Shown here: piece after piece, positions 16,802-26,909 of the stretch
Layout: every line of letters starts with the position of its first letter
How positions within the stretch are numbered: the first letter of the stretch is position 1
Source of the DNA: Aurantibacter_A sp965215845
GTDB lineage: Bacteria > Bacteroidota > Bacteroidia > Flavobacteriales > Flavobacteriaceae
NCBI GenBank assembly: GCA_965215845.1
Contig: CBDCEL010000004.1
Span: 2,914,001-2,978,000, forward strand
Length of the DNA: 64,000 bases
Reading direction: 5' to 3'
Notes under the pieces: generated by a model
The model's input: only the letters and a program-made list of their open reading frames with translations
What the model was told of the DNA's origin: nothing
The model's database searches: none
Program-made: the position numbers and the translations under genes

Positions 16802-18301
16802 TTAATTTTCCAACGAGGTGTTATAAAGACCTGTGTCCCCCCTCTTTAAAAGCGGAAGAAGCCTTTCCACAATTTGTTGATTTTCAGCGGCGATGTTTTT
16901 GTTTTCAGTCAATTCTCCCGAATGGTCATACAATTCGATTATTGGCTCCTCATCCCGAAAATATTTGGTCAAACGATATTTATCCGTGCGGATGGAAATT
17001 CCATGTTTAAAATAACTGTAGGCAATCTCATCGGTATTTTCATCATCTCCAGACATATCGCCTACAAAACTTTCACCATCGATTTTATGTATTAAAGGGA
17101 TGGTGCACAGTTCCATCAATGTTGGATAAATATCAACTGATTCAACAATGGTCTCTATTTTTTGATTTTTGTGTTCCAAAAAAGGTGATTTCACGATCAG
17201 GGTGCTTTTTAAGGCATTTTCAAACAAGGTATGTTTTCCCCAGATGCGCTGATCGCCCAGGTGCCAACCGTGGTCTCCCCAAACGACGACAATCGTGTTT
17301 TTATCCAATCCGGTGGATTTCAGTTTTTGGATCAACTTTCCGATTTGGGCGTCAACATAACTTATTGAAGCGAGATAGGCATGTTTCAATTTTCGGGCAT
17401 AATTTTCGGAAACGGATTTTGCCAAGCCCGCCCTTTCTTCACCCAGGGCATATTGATTGAACTCACCGCTCTCGTGAAGACTTTTCAAATTGATGTTTTC
17501 AGGCACATCAGGATTTTCACTCAGCGGAATCGAATCACGCTCGTACAAATCCCAATATTTTTTTGGAGCGTTAAATGGTAGATGGGGTTTAAAGAATCCG
17601 ACACCCAAGAAGAAAGGTTCTTGTTGATTTTTGAGTTTCTGCAATTGAGCGGTCGCAAGATCTGCGATTGATCCGTCAGGGTATCCTTGGTCATCGACCT
17701 CGCCAGCTTCATAGGGTTTCACTTGTTTTTTGAGGCTCTGCCGATTTTCACCATTGGCGTAGGCGAAAAAGGCATTCCAGCCCGTTTTCCACTTTCCGTA
17801 ATCGAACAGAAGTTCATGCCAGCTATGGGGCAACTCTTGCTTCGTCGAAACATTCTCTTCGTATCCATAGATATATCCATCGGCCGAATGGCTAATTTTT
17901 CCGATACCGACCGTTTGATATCCCTCCTGCTTGAATCGATGTATAAAGGTCTCGGGAATCGAATCCTCGGCCTTATCCGATAACTCCTTTGCAATGGCTT
18001 GGTTTGATAGATGTATGGCTTTCCATGGGCGATACCCTGTCAACAGGGCATGTCTTGATGCACCACAGGTCGGCACTTGGACAAAATGATTCAAGAAGAT
18101 CGAACCTTCAGCGGCCAGGCCATCCATATTCGGGGATACCACATGACTTTTGCCATAGGCCCCGAGTTCGGTTCGAAGGTCGTCAACGGCAATAAACAGT
18201 ACATTCGGCCTTTGAACTTTTTCAACCTCCCCTTCATGGCAAGAGATTGCAGATCCGACTAAAAGGCCAATTAAGATTGAGCGACATCTCATTTTGATCA
18301 T
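16802..18301 (-). CDS. Sulfatase lipoprotein (iduronate-2-sulfatase-like)
   Basis: About 499 residues from the ATG at 18299-18301. Signal with lipobox GSAISC. RPNVLFIAVDDLRTELGAY (~31-49) carries the metal Asp pair; the active site is CGASRHALLTGYRP, a CxAxR form of the formylglycine motif seen in the iduronate-2-sulfatase-like S1_7 group rather than the commoner CxPxR. VGFFKPHLPFNAP, VVVWGDHGWHLGDQRIWGKHTLFE and the C-terminal SIRTDKYRLTKYF complete the fold. It desulfates a sulfated glycan in the periplasm. It needs a formylglycine-generating enzyme, not encoded here. 168 bp separate it from the divergent sugar-isomerase gene. Confidence 0.92.
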   Translation of the reverse strand: MIKMRCRSILIGLLVGSAISCHEGEVEKVQRPNVLFIAVDDLRTELGAYGKSHVVSPNMDGLAAEGSIFLNHFVQVPTCGASRHALLTGYRPWKAIHLSNQAIAKELSDKAEDSIPETFIHRFKQEGYQTVGIGKISHSADGYIYGYEENVSTKQELPHSWHELLFDYGKWKTGWNAFFAYANGENRQSLKKQVKPYEAGEVDDQGYPDGSIADLATAQLQKLKNQQEPFFLGVGFFKPHLPFNAPKKYWDLYERDSIPLSENPDVPENINLKSLHESGEFNQYALGEERAGLAKSVSENYARKLKHAYLASISYVDAQIGKLIQKLKSTGLDKNTIVVVWGDHGWHLGDQRIWGKHTLFENALKSTLIVKSPFLEHKNQKIETIVESVDIYPTLMELCTIPLIHKIDGESFVGDMSGDDENTDEIAYSYFKHGISIRTDKYRLTKYFRDEEPIIELYDHSGELTENKNIAAENQQIVERLLPLLKRGDTGLYNTSLEN

Positions 18302-18385
18302 TTGCAATAATGAATGGGTGAGTTCATGAATTTCCGAGTCATTGGTGCCTAAAGATAAAAAGCACCTTGGTAAGGTACTAATTCA

Positions 18386-18401
18386 CAAAACGAGTGTTTT
18401 G
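18386..18401. promoter_or_regulatory. Inverted repeat CAAAAC-GAGT-GTTTTG upstream of the sugar isomerase gene
   Basis: Perfect 6-bp arms around a 4-bp centre, 12 bp above a -7-like TATATTTC (18414-18421) and 69 bp before the ATG. A 14-base part is repeated on the other strand at 40737-40750, also just upstream of a -7 element. A regulator-binding site is possible but unproven. Confidence 0.35.
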
Positions 18402-18469
18402 GTAGGCGAACAATATATTTCTAACTTACCAAATTCAAATCCTATTAAATTATCCATAAAACGAGTAGA

Positions 18470-19401
18470 ATGAAAAAGACAATAATTAAAAGCTTGGTAT
18501 TTGCACTTTTGGTAATAGGTGTTTCATCATGCAAGGATGCACAGACAAAAAAGAAACCGGCGAAGAAGAAGGTAAAGAGTCAAAAGAAGTTGCAGAAACA
18601 GGACAAAACGACCGATTGGGCGGATTGGCACTTTACACCGTTCGCGATGCGATGGGCGAAGATGCCAAGGGTACCTTAAAAACCGTGGCCGAAACGGGCT
18701 ATCAAAATATTGAGGCGGCGGGTTATGCCGAGGGAAAGTATTATGGTATGTCACCGGAGGACTTCAAAGCCTTGTTGACCGAATTGAATTTGAAGCCGGT
18801 CTCGACACACCAAAGCAGCGTCACATTGGATAATGCCGATAAGGAGATGGCCGATGCCAAGGCGGCCGGATTTGAATATTTTGTGGTTCCAATTCCGCCT
18901 ATGGGACTTTTTCAATATGACAATGCCACGAGCACTATGAGTATGACAGGTGGGGCGAAGAACCTGGCCGGGATTTTGGATGAACTTGGTGCAAAAGCCA
19001 AGGCCGCCGGACTCAAACTGCTCTATCACAATCATGATTTTGAGTTTATGAAGGATGCCGAGGGTATTGTGCCCATTGATTATCTATTGGAAAATTGCGA
19101 CCCTGATCTGGTCAATTTTCAAATGGACCTCTTTTGGGTGACCAAGGCCGGGGCGGATCCTACGGCCTATTTTGAAAAATACCCCGATCGCTTCAAAATA
19201 TGGCATGTAAAGGATATGGACGAAGAAGGAAAATTCGCGCCCGTCGGTAGCGGTACCATTGATTTTGCAAAGATATTGGGGGGAAAAGAAAAATCTGGAA
19301 TGAAATACTATATGGTCGAACAAGACATGACTTTCACCATGGAACCTCTCGAAGCTATCAAAGTCAGTCATGGGGGAATCAAGAAAATGGGATTTAAATA
19401 G
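18470..19401 (+). pseudogene. Sugar phosphate isomerase/epimerase lipoprotein, one frameshift in an A-tract
   Basis: The ATG at 18470 gives a lipoprotein signal with lipobox GVSSC and then runs out of frame; the rest of the protein is read in the next frame from ~18560 to 19401. Adding one A to the AAAAAA run at about 18546-18551 restores a continuous protein of ~310 residues (…KDAQTKKETGEEEGKES…). The body is an AP-endonuclease-2-like TIM barrel: LGGLALYTVRDAM, YQNIEAAGYAEGKYYGMS, LLYHNHDFEF (metal His/Glu), MDLFWVTKAG, WHVKDMDEEGK. Such lipoproteins are common in Bacteroidota sugar-utilisation loci. An 8-bp gap to the alditol-oxidase-like gene indicates an operon. The shift may be a read error or slipped-strand change. 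Confidence 0.85.
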
Positions 19402-19409
19402 GTCCAATC

Positions 19410-20789
19410 ATGAAACGAAAGGAATTTATCGCAAAAACAGCCGCCTTCGCGGCGGTGACTTCTCTTGCACCACTTTCGTCTTGTAAGGATGGCAAGAAAA
19501 AAATAGTTGCCGAAGTCGAGCCCGGAATTGAGCGGAAGAATTGGGCCGGAAACTATGTTTACAAGGCCAAGAACCTCCACGAACCAAAATCCGTTGAAGA
19601 AGTTCAGGCACTTATCAAAAAACTCGATACCCAGAAAGCATTGGGGTCATGCCATTGTTTTAATAATATTGCCGATAGTCCATTAAATCAGATTTCCACC
19701 AAAAACCTTAGCGGTCTGGTATCGTTGAATGAACAAGCTATGACAGTTACAGTTGGGGCCGGCACCAAATATGGTGATTTTGCCCCAGGGCTACACGAAA
19801 AGGGCTATGCGGTTCACAATTTGGCATCATTGCCGCACATTTCTGTTGCCGGTGCATGTGCGACGGCCACCCATGGATCCGGAGTAGCTCTTGGAAATTT
19901 GGCCAGCTCGGTCGCCGCTATCGAATTGGTCAATGGCAATGGGGAAATCATCGAATTGAAAAGAGGGGATGACTTGTTCGATGCGGTTGTGGTGAATCTA
20001 GGTGCCTTGGGTATTGTTACAAAGGTCACATTGGATGTTCAAAAGACCTTTGAAGTTCGGCAAGACGTTTTTCAAAATCTGCCACTTGAATCATTGAAGG
20101 AGAATTTTGGGGCCATCCTTTCTGGTGGGTACAGTGTCAGTCTTTTTACCGATTGGCAAGACCAGGTAGTAAGCCAAGTCTGGGTGAAAAGAAAGATAGA
20201 AGATTCCCTAAAAGATCTGGGAAAGGACTACTATGGTGCCAAGGCGGCAACCAGAAACCTGCATCCGATTACTGCGCTTTCAGCGGAAAATTGTACGGAG
20301 CAAATGGGTGTGCCAGGCCCGTGGTATGAAAGATTGCCACATTTTAAGATGGGTTTCACTCCCAGTAGTGGTGAAGAATTGCAATCAGAATTTTTCGTTC
20401 CAAGGGAAAAGGCTTTAAACGCAATTTTGGCATTGGAAAAAAAACGGTCGTTGATCGGACCTCAGCTGATGATTACAGAAATCAGAACGATTGCTGCCGA
20501 TAATCTTTGGCTGAGCCCTTGTTATCAAAAAGATTGTGTCGCAATTCACTTTACCTGGAAGCAAAATGCAAAAGAAGTTGGAGAATTGATTACCATGATA
20601 GAACAGGAATTGGAGCCTTTTGAGTATCGGCCCCATTGGGGGAAACTCTTTTCCATAGACCCGACCATTTTGGCATCGCGTTATGAAAAACTTCCGGAAT
20701 TTATTGCGCTGGCAAAACAGTTTGACCCGCAAGGAAAATTCAGGAACGACTACTTGAACCATAATATTTTTGGGATACAAAAAAGTTGA
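19410..20789 (+). CDS. FAD-linked alditol/aldonolactone oxidase-like lipoprotein
   Basis: 459 residues. The signal MKRKEFIAKTAAFAAVTS ends in lipobox LSSC and has a twin-basic start, so export with bound flavin is possible. The FAD-binding domain (~45-220) has LGSCHCFNNIADS, where the His matches the covalent flavin attachment site of alditol oxidase, VGAGTKYGDFAP, and ATATHGSGVALGNLAS. The C-terminus carries the HWGK signature (~403) of the ALO/alditol oxidase family and ends FDPQGKFRNDYL. It likely oxidises a sugar alcohol or lactone and passes electrons to oxygen or a carrier. It follows the sugar isomerase gene by 8 bp; the pair may act on the same sugar. Confidence 0.85.
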   Translation: MKRKEFIAKTAAFAAVTSLAPLSSCKDGKKKIVAEVEPGIERKNWAGNYVYKAKNLHEPKSVEEVQALIKKLDTQKALGSCHCFNNIADSPLNQISTKNLSGLVSLNEQAMTVTVGAGTKYGDFAPGLHEKGYAVHNLASLPHISVAGACATATHGSGVALGNLASSVAAIELVNGNGEIIELKRGDDLFDAVVVNLGALGIVTKVTLDVQKTFEVRQDVFQNLPLESLKENFGAILSGGYSVSLFTDWQDQVVSQVWVKRKIEDSLKDLGKDYYGAKAATRNLHPITALSAENCTEQMGVPGPWYERLPHFKMGFTPSSGEELQSEFFVPREKALNAILALEKKRSLIGPQLMITEIRTIAADNLWLSPCYQKDCVAIHFTWKQNAKEVGELITMIEQELEPFEYRPHWGKLFSIDPTILASRYEKLPEFIALAKQFDPQGKFRNDYLNHNIFGIQKS

Positions 20790-20818
20790 TTTCCCAAAAG
20801 CCTGGCCGAAATGCCTTT

Positions 20819-21703
20819 TTACATCAACTTTTCCTTAAAAAATTCAATGGTCCGCTTCCACGCCAATTCGGCGTCTTCACGGTCGTAGCGAGGAGTGGTA
20901 TCATTATGAAACCCATGGTTGGCATCTTTATACATATGGGCTTTGTACTCCTTGCCGTGTTCCTCTAAGGCGGCTTCGTAGGCGGGCCACCCTTCATTGA
21001 CGCGCTTGTCGAGTTCTCCAAAGTGGAGTAGGAGCGGAGCATTTATCTTGTCGATATCATCTTTGGGTTGTCCGCCATAAAATGGTACGGCCGCGCCTAA
21101 ATCGGGAACTTTGACCGCCATCATGTTCGATATCCATCCTCCAAAACAAAAACCGACCACGCCAACCTTACCAGTGCATTCAGGGTGGTTTTTCAAATAT
21201 TCAAAGGCAGCAATGAAATCTTCCAGCATTTCGTTGCGGTCACGTTTGCGTTGCAATTCTCGACCTTCATCGTCTGTACCGGGATACCCCCCAAGGGGCG
21301 TCAAAGCATCTGGGGCCAATGAGATGAATCCCGCCAAAGCAGCTCGGCGGCCGACATCTTCAATGTGTGGATTCAATCCACGGTTTTCATGTACCACCAT
21401 GATTCCCGCAAGTTTCTCCTTAGCATTGAGAGGTCTAGAGAGCAGCCCCTTGATCTTACCCCCGCCTTTGGGAGAATCGTATTCTATGAATTCCGATTTT
21501 AATCGATCATCATCTTGTTTGATTTGAATCTTCTTGACATAGTCCGGAGAAATAAAGCTAAGCAAAGAACCGGCAGTCACACCGCCCACCGCATAGGTCG
21601 AAAGCTTATCCAAAAACAATCTTCTGGGAATTCGGTCATGGGCATAGTCATCGTAGAGATCGAATACCTCTTGTTTGATATCCTCTTTTTTCAATTTTTT
21701 CAT
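20819..21703 (-). CDS. Dienelactone hydrolase family protein with Tat-like N-terminus
   Basis: 294 residues. An ~50-residue N-terminal extension contains RIPRRLFLDKLSTYAVGG, a twin-arginine-like export signal with a hydrophobic stretch after it. The alpha/beta hydrolase core has IMVVHENRGL (oxyanion region), VGVVGFCFGGW (nucleophile Cys in GxCxG), LLHFGELDKRV (Asp) and DANHGFHND (His), the Cys-Asp-His triad of carboxymethylenebutenolidase. The substrate is unknown. It begins 7 bp after the LytTR regulator gene, so it is most likely the last gene of a kinase-regulator-hydrolase operon. Confidence 0.88.
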   Translation of the reverse strand: MKKLKKEDIKQEVFDLYDDYAHDRIPRRLFLDKLSTYAVGGVTAGSLLSFISPDYVKKIQIKQDDDRLKSEFIEYDSPKGGGKIKGLLSRPLNAKEKLAGIMVVHENRGLNPHIEDVGRRAALAGFISLAPDALTPLGGYPGTDDEGRELQRKRDRNEMLEDFIAAFEYLKNHPECTGKVGVVGFCFGGWISNMMAVKVPDLGAAVPFYGGQPKDDIDKINAPLLLHFGELDKRVNEGWPAYEAALEEHGKEYKAHMYKDANHGFHNDTTPRYDREDAELAWKRTIEFFKEKLM

Positions 21704-21710
21704 AGTAGTA

Positions 21711-22418
21711 TTATTTTAAGATTCGTTTCATAAAACCTTCTTTATAGGCCCTGCCGATGGGGAGGGTCGTTTTTTCATCCAACCTGACTTGGTTGCCGAC
21801 GACCTTCTTGATTTTTGAGATATTCAATATATATGATTTATGTATGCGAGTGAACTTTTTGGAATCCAGGGATGTCTCCCAATACCTTAAGGGTTCTTGA
21901 GAAAGATGCTTCTTTTCCGCCGTAAATATTTCGGTATAATCAGAATCGGATCGAATGAACTGTATGTCTGAGACGTCAATTTTAATATGCTCATAGCCTG
22001 ATTTGATAAAGATGACATCTTGAAAGTCTGAATTCATGGCGTCAACACCAGAATTTTCCGTTTTCGATTTGGTGGGGGGTACTTTTGAAATTGCCTGAAC
22101 AAAACGTTCAAATGAAAAAGGTTTCAAGAGATAATCGATAACGCCATACTCATAGCTCTCCAAGGCATATTCAGAAAATGCCGTCGTAAGAATGACGTGT
22201 GGCCTTGGGTTCAAGGTCTTTAAAAAATCGATACCTGAAATCCTCGGCAAGTGTATATCCAGAAACACCAAATCAACGGATTCCGTTTTGAGAAAATCCA
22301 TGGCCAATAGTGCATCGGCAAAGGTGCCCTTCAATTCCATGGCGCCCACATCTGAAATGTATTTTTGCAGTACCCTTTGAGCTGGTGGTTGATCTTCGAT
22401 AATAATGCAACGTATCAT
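21711..22418 (-). CDS. LytTR-type response regulator
   Basis: 235 residues: receiver domain (1-115) with IIIEDQPPAQRVL, phospho-acceptor Asp in VDLVFLDIHLPRISG (~54) and the late Lys in YLLKPFSFERF, followed by a LytTR DNA-binding domain (~135-235; FIKSGYEHIKIDVSDIQFIRSD..., TRIHKSYILNISKI). The ATG overlaps the kinase stop by 4 bp, so the two are translationally coupled. The targets are unknown; the divergent barrel gene and the hydrolase downstream are the obvious candidates. Confidence 0.93.
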   Translation of the reverse strand: MIRCIIIEDQPPAQRVLQKYISDVGAMELKGTFADALLAMDFLKTESVDLVFLDIHLPRISGIDFLKTLNPRPHVILTTAFSEYALESYEYGVIDYLLKPFSFERFVQAISKVPPTKSKTENSGVDAMNSDFQDVIFIKSGYEHIKIDVSDIQFIRSDSDYTEIFTAEKKHLSQEPLRYWETSLDSKKFTRIHKSYILNISKIKKVVGNQVRLDEKTTLPIGRAYKEGFMKRILK

Positions 22419-23443
22419 TTGGTCTCAGGTTTTAGTTGCATTTTCAAATCCACGTGATAGACATTTTGTTCTTTCCGTATGTTTAATTCATGCGCTTCTG
22501 GATATAACAATTGCAGTCGTTTTTTTACGTTTTGCAACCCTATTCCCTTTGAAAGGCTTTCGGTATTTGCAATGGGTCGAAAACTGTTTCTGCATTCAAA
22601 ATTCAACATGCCTTCATCCGTGACCTTGATTTCAAGGTCGATTGAAATGCCCTCTGACTGACTGGCCGTACTGTGCTTAAAGGCGTTTTCGATAAAAACG
22701 GTCAAAATCAGGGGGGCTATCTTATAACCAGGTTTGATGTTTTTCGTTTTGAAGTCAACCTTTCCCCGTTCCTCAATTTGAAGTTCGTTTAGTTTCGTGA
22801 AGTTTTTCAGGTGTTCTATTTCCTTTTGTAGGGGCACATACTTCTCCTTGCAATCATAAAGCATATAACGTAGCACCGCGGAAAGCTCCAAGATGATGGA
22901 TGGCGTTTTCGGTGATTGCGCCATGGCATAGGAATATAGGTTGTTGAGGTTGTTGAACAAGAAATGTGGATTGATTTGCGATTTGAGAAATTGCAATTCG
23001 CTTTCTTGGACCGAGGAACGTAGTTTTTCGACCTCTCGTTGCTTGGTAGAGGCGTCCCAGGCGAACTTAAAGCCCGCCAATATGGTAATGACCGGCATGA
23101 CGTCCAAAAGACTATAAATTACTCCAGGAAAGCGCTTTCCCCGTGTATCGGGATAATAAATTTGCTCGAGTACCAATTCCTCCACGGCGATGATCACCGA
23201 TACCATGATGGCCACATAGACGAAGAAGAGCAAGTATTTTTTACGGTAAAAAAAGTGGGGCAGCAATACATAATTGATGATCAAGGCACCCAGGGCATAA
23301 TTGATAAAGGCAACTATTTTGAATTCATCTATCTCAGGTTTGTTCCTGTCAAAAGAAAAGAACAGAAACAACACGATATGCAATATCACTTGAAAGATAA
23401 TTTCCTTCGAAGAACTGTTGAAGAAAGTTCGTTTGGCCGCCAT
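22415..23443 (-). CDS. LytS-like membrane sensor histidine kinase
   Basis: 342 residues. Four N-terminal transmembrane helices (~12-130), a short coiled coil (STKQREVEKLRSSVQESELQ) and a His_kinase domain of PF06580 type with the phospho-acceptor in KSQINPHFLFNNLNNLYSYA (~165) and a GHKL ATPase region (PLILTVFIENAFKHS; GIGLQNVKKRLQLLYP). There is no extracellular sensor domain, so the signal is probably sensed in the membrane. It is cognate to the LytTR regulator downstream. Confidence 0.93.
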   Translation of the reverse strand: MAAKRTFFNSSSKEIIFQVILHIVLFLFFSFDRNKPEIDEFKIVAFINYALGALIINYVLLPHFFYRKKYLLFFVYVAIMVSVIIAVEELVLEQIYYPDTRGKRFPGVIYSLLDVMPVITILAGFKFAWDASTKQREVEKLRSSVQESELQFLKSQINPHFLFNNLNNLYSYAMAQSPKTPSIILELSAVLRYMLYDCKEKYVPLQKEIEHLKNFTKLNELQIEERGKVDFKTKNIKPGYKIAPLILTVFIENAFKHSTASQSEGISIDLEIKVTDEGMLNFECRNSFRPIANTESLSKGIGLQNVKKRLQLLYPEAHELNIRKEQNVYHVDLKMQLKPETK

Positions 23444-23630
23444 GTAATAAAAATACCATTTTATAATAAGCCGCTTTTATTCTATACTGTCACCGACCGA
23501 TTTAAGGGGGCCAACGTCACCTGTGCCATATGTATGTCGTTTGCGACGGCATTTCTGTCGTTCGCAGAAAATAAGGCATCACACCGAAATAATATGGTGA
23601 CTTTTGAAGAGGAACTATAAATGTAAAGCC

Positions 23631-26021
23631 ATGAAAAAGAAGGTTTGCGGTTTTTTCCTTATCGGATTTCTATTTTTTAATGCCGGATGGGTTCTCGCTC
23701 AATCGGGAATCACGACCATAACAGGAAAAGTTGTCGAGGAGAATGGTGAACTGCCCATTGGCTTCGCTACGGTTTTGGTAGCGGATTCTGAAACGGAAAA
23801 ACCGATCACGGGAACAACGACCCTCGAAGATGGTACTTTTACCCTTGAGACCGACGCCGAAAAATTCTACATAGAAGTTAGTTTTTTGGGCTTTCAGACC
23901 AAAGCGTTTGCACAGCCACCGGCCAAAAATAAGACCATTGATTTAGGTACAATTATCTTGACCGAGGATGCTGAACAGCTTGAAGAAGTAGTGGTCGAGG
24001 GAGAAATCTCCCGTACCGAATTTAAATTGGACAAAAGGGTCTTTAATGTCGGAAAAGACCTGAGCAGTACAGGAGCCAGTGCCTTAGAGGTCTTGAACAA
24101 TGTGCCTTCGGTCAATGTAAACATTGAAGGGGAAATAAGTCTAAGGGGCAGTCAGGGTGTTCAGATACTGGTCAATGGAAAGCCTTCAGTAATTGCAAGT
24201 GAACAGGGAAATACCTTGGGCACCATTACGGCCGATATGATCGACAGGGTAGAGGTCATTACCAATCCATCTGCCAAATACGATGCGGAGGGAACCTCGG
24301 GCATTATAAACATCGTAATCAAAAAAGAACAACGCAAAGGCCTCAACGGATCCGTTTCAGTGAATACAGGTGCACCAGATGCCCATAGTATTGGGGTGAG
24401 CCTCAATCGGCGCAGCGAAAAATTCAATCTATTCAGTCAGTTAGGTTTTGGAATACGTGAACTGCCCAATGATGTTGAAAACCGCAATATAGATTTGGTA
24501 AACGGCAATACTATTCTTTCTACCGGTACTGAATACAGAAACGAAACCTACTACAATTTGGTCCTCGGGACCGATTATTATATCAACGAACTAAATGTCG
24601 TAACGCTCTCCGGCAATTTTGCGATGGAAATAGAAGACCAACCTTCCACGACAAATTTTGCTTCGCTTGATGCCACGGACCAAATAACGTCGGAATGGCA
24701 GCGAACCGAAGTTACCGAGGCCAAGAACCCTAAACTTCAATTTGAGCTTCAGTACAAAAAAGACTTTGACAAAGATGACGAAGACCATAACCTTGTGTTC
24801 AGTTCGTTGGGCAGTTTTTTTGGAAAAGATCAATCCTCTGATTTCATTAACACTACCATTGGTGGTGACAACAATAATGCTAAACAAAAAACCCGAACCG
24901 ATTTCAGGGAAGGGGTGTTTACGTTTAAGTTGGACTATACAAGGCCATTTTCCGACAATTGGAAATTGGAATCAGGAGCCCAATACGTCATAAACGATGT
25001 GGCCAACGATTTTGAGGTCAGCAATTTGACCAATGGAAGTTTTGTGGTCGATCCGGGGTTGACCAACGTTTTTGAGGTTCGACCAAAATGTGCTGGGCCT
25101 GTATAGTACAGGTTCCTATGAGGGCGAGAGGTGGGGGGTCAAGGCGGGCCTAAGATTGGAGCAAACAAGCCTAAATACCCTACTCGAGACTACCAATGAG
25201 GCCAACGACCAAAATTATACGAATCTATTTCCCAGTGTACATACTTCATATAAGTTCAACGAAAAAATATCGTTGCAGGCTGGTTATTCAAAACGGGTCT
25301 ATCGGCCAAGAATGTGGGATTTGAATCCATTTTTCAACATTCGGAACAACTTCAGCATCCGGCAGGGAAATCCCAATCTGCTACCTGAGTTTACCGACTC
25401 GTATGAATTGACCAGCATCTATATTTTGGGCAAGACATCATTGAATTTTGGGGTATACCATCGATACACGACCGATGTCATTGAGCGGGTATCCACTTTT
25501 GAGAATAATGTGAATACTTTCCGTCCAGAGAACATCGGGGAAAACAAAATAACCGGTCTTGAATTTAATGCCAAGTATGTTCCGGCAAAATGGATGACCC
25601 TCAATGGCCGATTTCAATTATAGCCAATTCAATCGAGAGGGAACTTTTGAAAGTACGGTCTTCGACTTTAACGGTGATCAGTGGTCGTCAAAGTTGATGG
25701 CCAAGTTCAAGCTACCTGCCGATTTTGAATTGGAGACCACAGGAAACTATCGATCGAAGGTCAAGACGGTTCAAGGTGTTCGAAACGATTATCTCTTTAT
25801 GGATCTTGGGGTTAGAAAGGATATCATGAAGGGTAAGGCCGTGTTGAACTTGAGCGTTCGAGATTTGTTTGCTTCCCGCATCAGTGAAAAACCTGATCGC
25901 CCAAAACGACTTTGAGGTTTACAGTCGCAGATTAAGGGGCACCTTCGTGGCCTTTGGTTTTAGCTATGGTTTTGGCAAGGGAGAGGCCATGCAATATTCA
26001 GGCCAACGAAGAAGATTTTAG
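23631..26021 (+). pseudogene. TonB-receptor-like outer membrane beta-barrel protein (OMP_b-brl_3), three frameshifts
   Basis: From the ATG at 23631: signal peptide (to VLAQS), a carboxypeptidase-regulatory-like domain (ITGKVVEENGELPIGFATVLV, ~30-110), a plug (EVLNNVPSVNVNIEGE..., SLRGSQGVQILVNGKPS, DRVEVITNPSAKYDAEGTS) and an outer-membrane barrel of the PF14905 type. The frame breaks by single extra bases near 25073-25077 (then FDQNVLGLYSTGSYEGE), near 25605-25608 (then DFNYSQFNREGTF) and near 25886-25891 (then LIAQNDFEVYSRRL), ending at TAG 26019-26021. Correcting the three gives ~795 residues, usual for the family. It is divergent from the LytS/LytTR operon, with which it may be co-regulated. 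Confidence 0.85.
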
Positions 26022-26239
26022 ATAGACGCACTTACACAAGAAATTGAATGTGATGGATTCACCCCACAATTTCAGGAAATACTTCAAATTCGTAATTTGG
26101 TACGTACTCTATGTCTCCATGCTGATATGGATTATTGTCACTGATTAGTTTATTGGAAAAGTCAGTTATCGGATTTTTTACAATCTAGTTAAAGATATTT
26201 CTTGAATCCGTTAATAAATTGTAACACAAGACGTTAAAT

Positions 26240-26903
26240 ATGAATGGAAAAAGAACATTGTTAAAAGCACTCATCGGCCCATTCCTTATGATGCTGGTAC
26301 TAGGAAATAGCATTCAAGCTCAGGAAACAACCACTAAAACCGACCTTGATAAAAGAGTTGAAGCTTTCCTTGAGAATCATAAAGGGAAAATGGCGCGACA
26401 TGAACGTGCCTGCGTCCGATGGAAAATTACTTTACGATATCATTATAAAAAATGGTTATACCAAAGGTCTGGAAATCGGTACTTCAACAGGACATTCAAC
26501 AATATGGATAGCCTCGGCATTCAGTAAGACAGGTGGAAAGTTGATCACCATCGATATCGATGAGCGAAGACATAAAATAGCCCTTGCCAATCTAAAAGAA
26601 GCAGGGTTGTCGGAATATGTCGATGCCCGATTGGCCGATGCCCATGAATTGGTAAGGGAGCTGGAAGGCCCTTTCGACTTTGTTTTTAGCGACGCCGATA
26701 AGGATTGGTATACGAATTATTTTAAGGATGTTACACCAAAACTCGAAAAAGGCGGTTGCTTTTCGGCCCACAATGTTCGCCCACCGGGTCGAAGAGGTAT
26801 GAGGGGTGCACAGGAGTATTTGGAATATGTGCAGGCCCTTGACACCTATACCACGACAGTGGACAATTCGGGCGGGGGCTTGGCCATTAGTTACAAAAAC
26901 TAA
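26240..26903 (+). pseudogene. Exported class I SAM-dependent O-methyltransferase, one frameshift
   Basis: The ATG at 26240 encodes a typical signal peptide (ALIGPFLMMLVLGNSIQA-Q) and ~30 more residues; then one extra A in AAAA near 26387-26390 shifts the frame. Removing it joins FLENHKGK to WRDMNVPASDGKLLYDIII, and the body continues to 26903. The core shows SAM motif I (GLEIGTSTGHSTIWIA), LITIDIDERRHKIA, ADAHEL and FSDADKDWYTNYF, as in O-methyltransferase/CCoAOMT-like proteins, giving ~220 residues. A signal peptide on a SAM-dependent enzyme is odd, because SAM is cytosolic. The permease gene follows 6 bp later. Confidence 0.8.
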
Positions 26904-26909
26904 ATTCTC

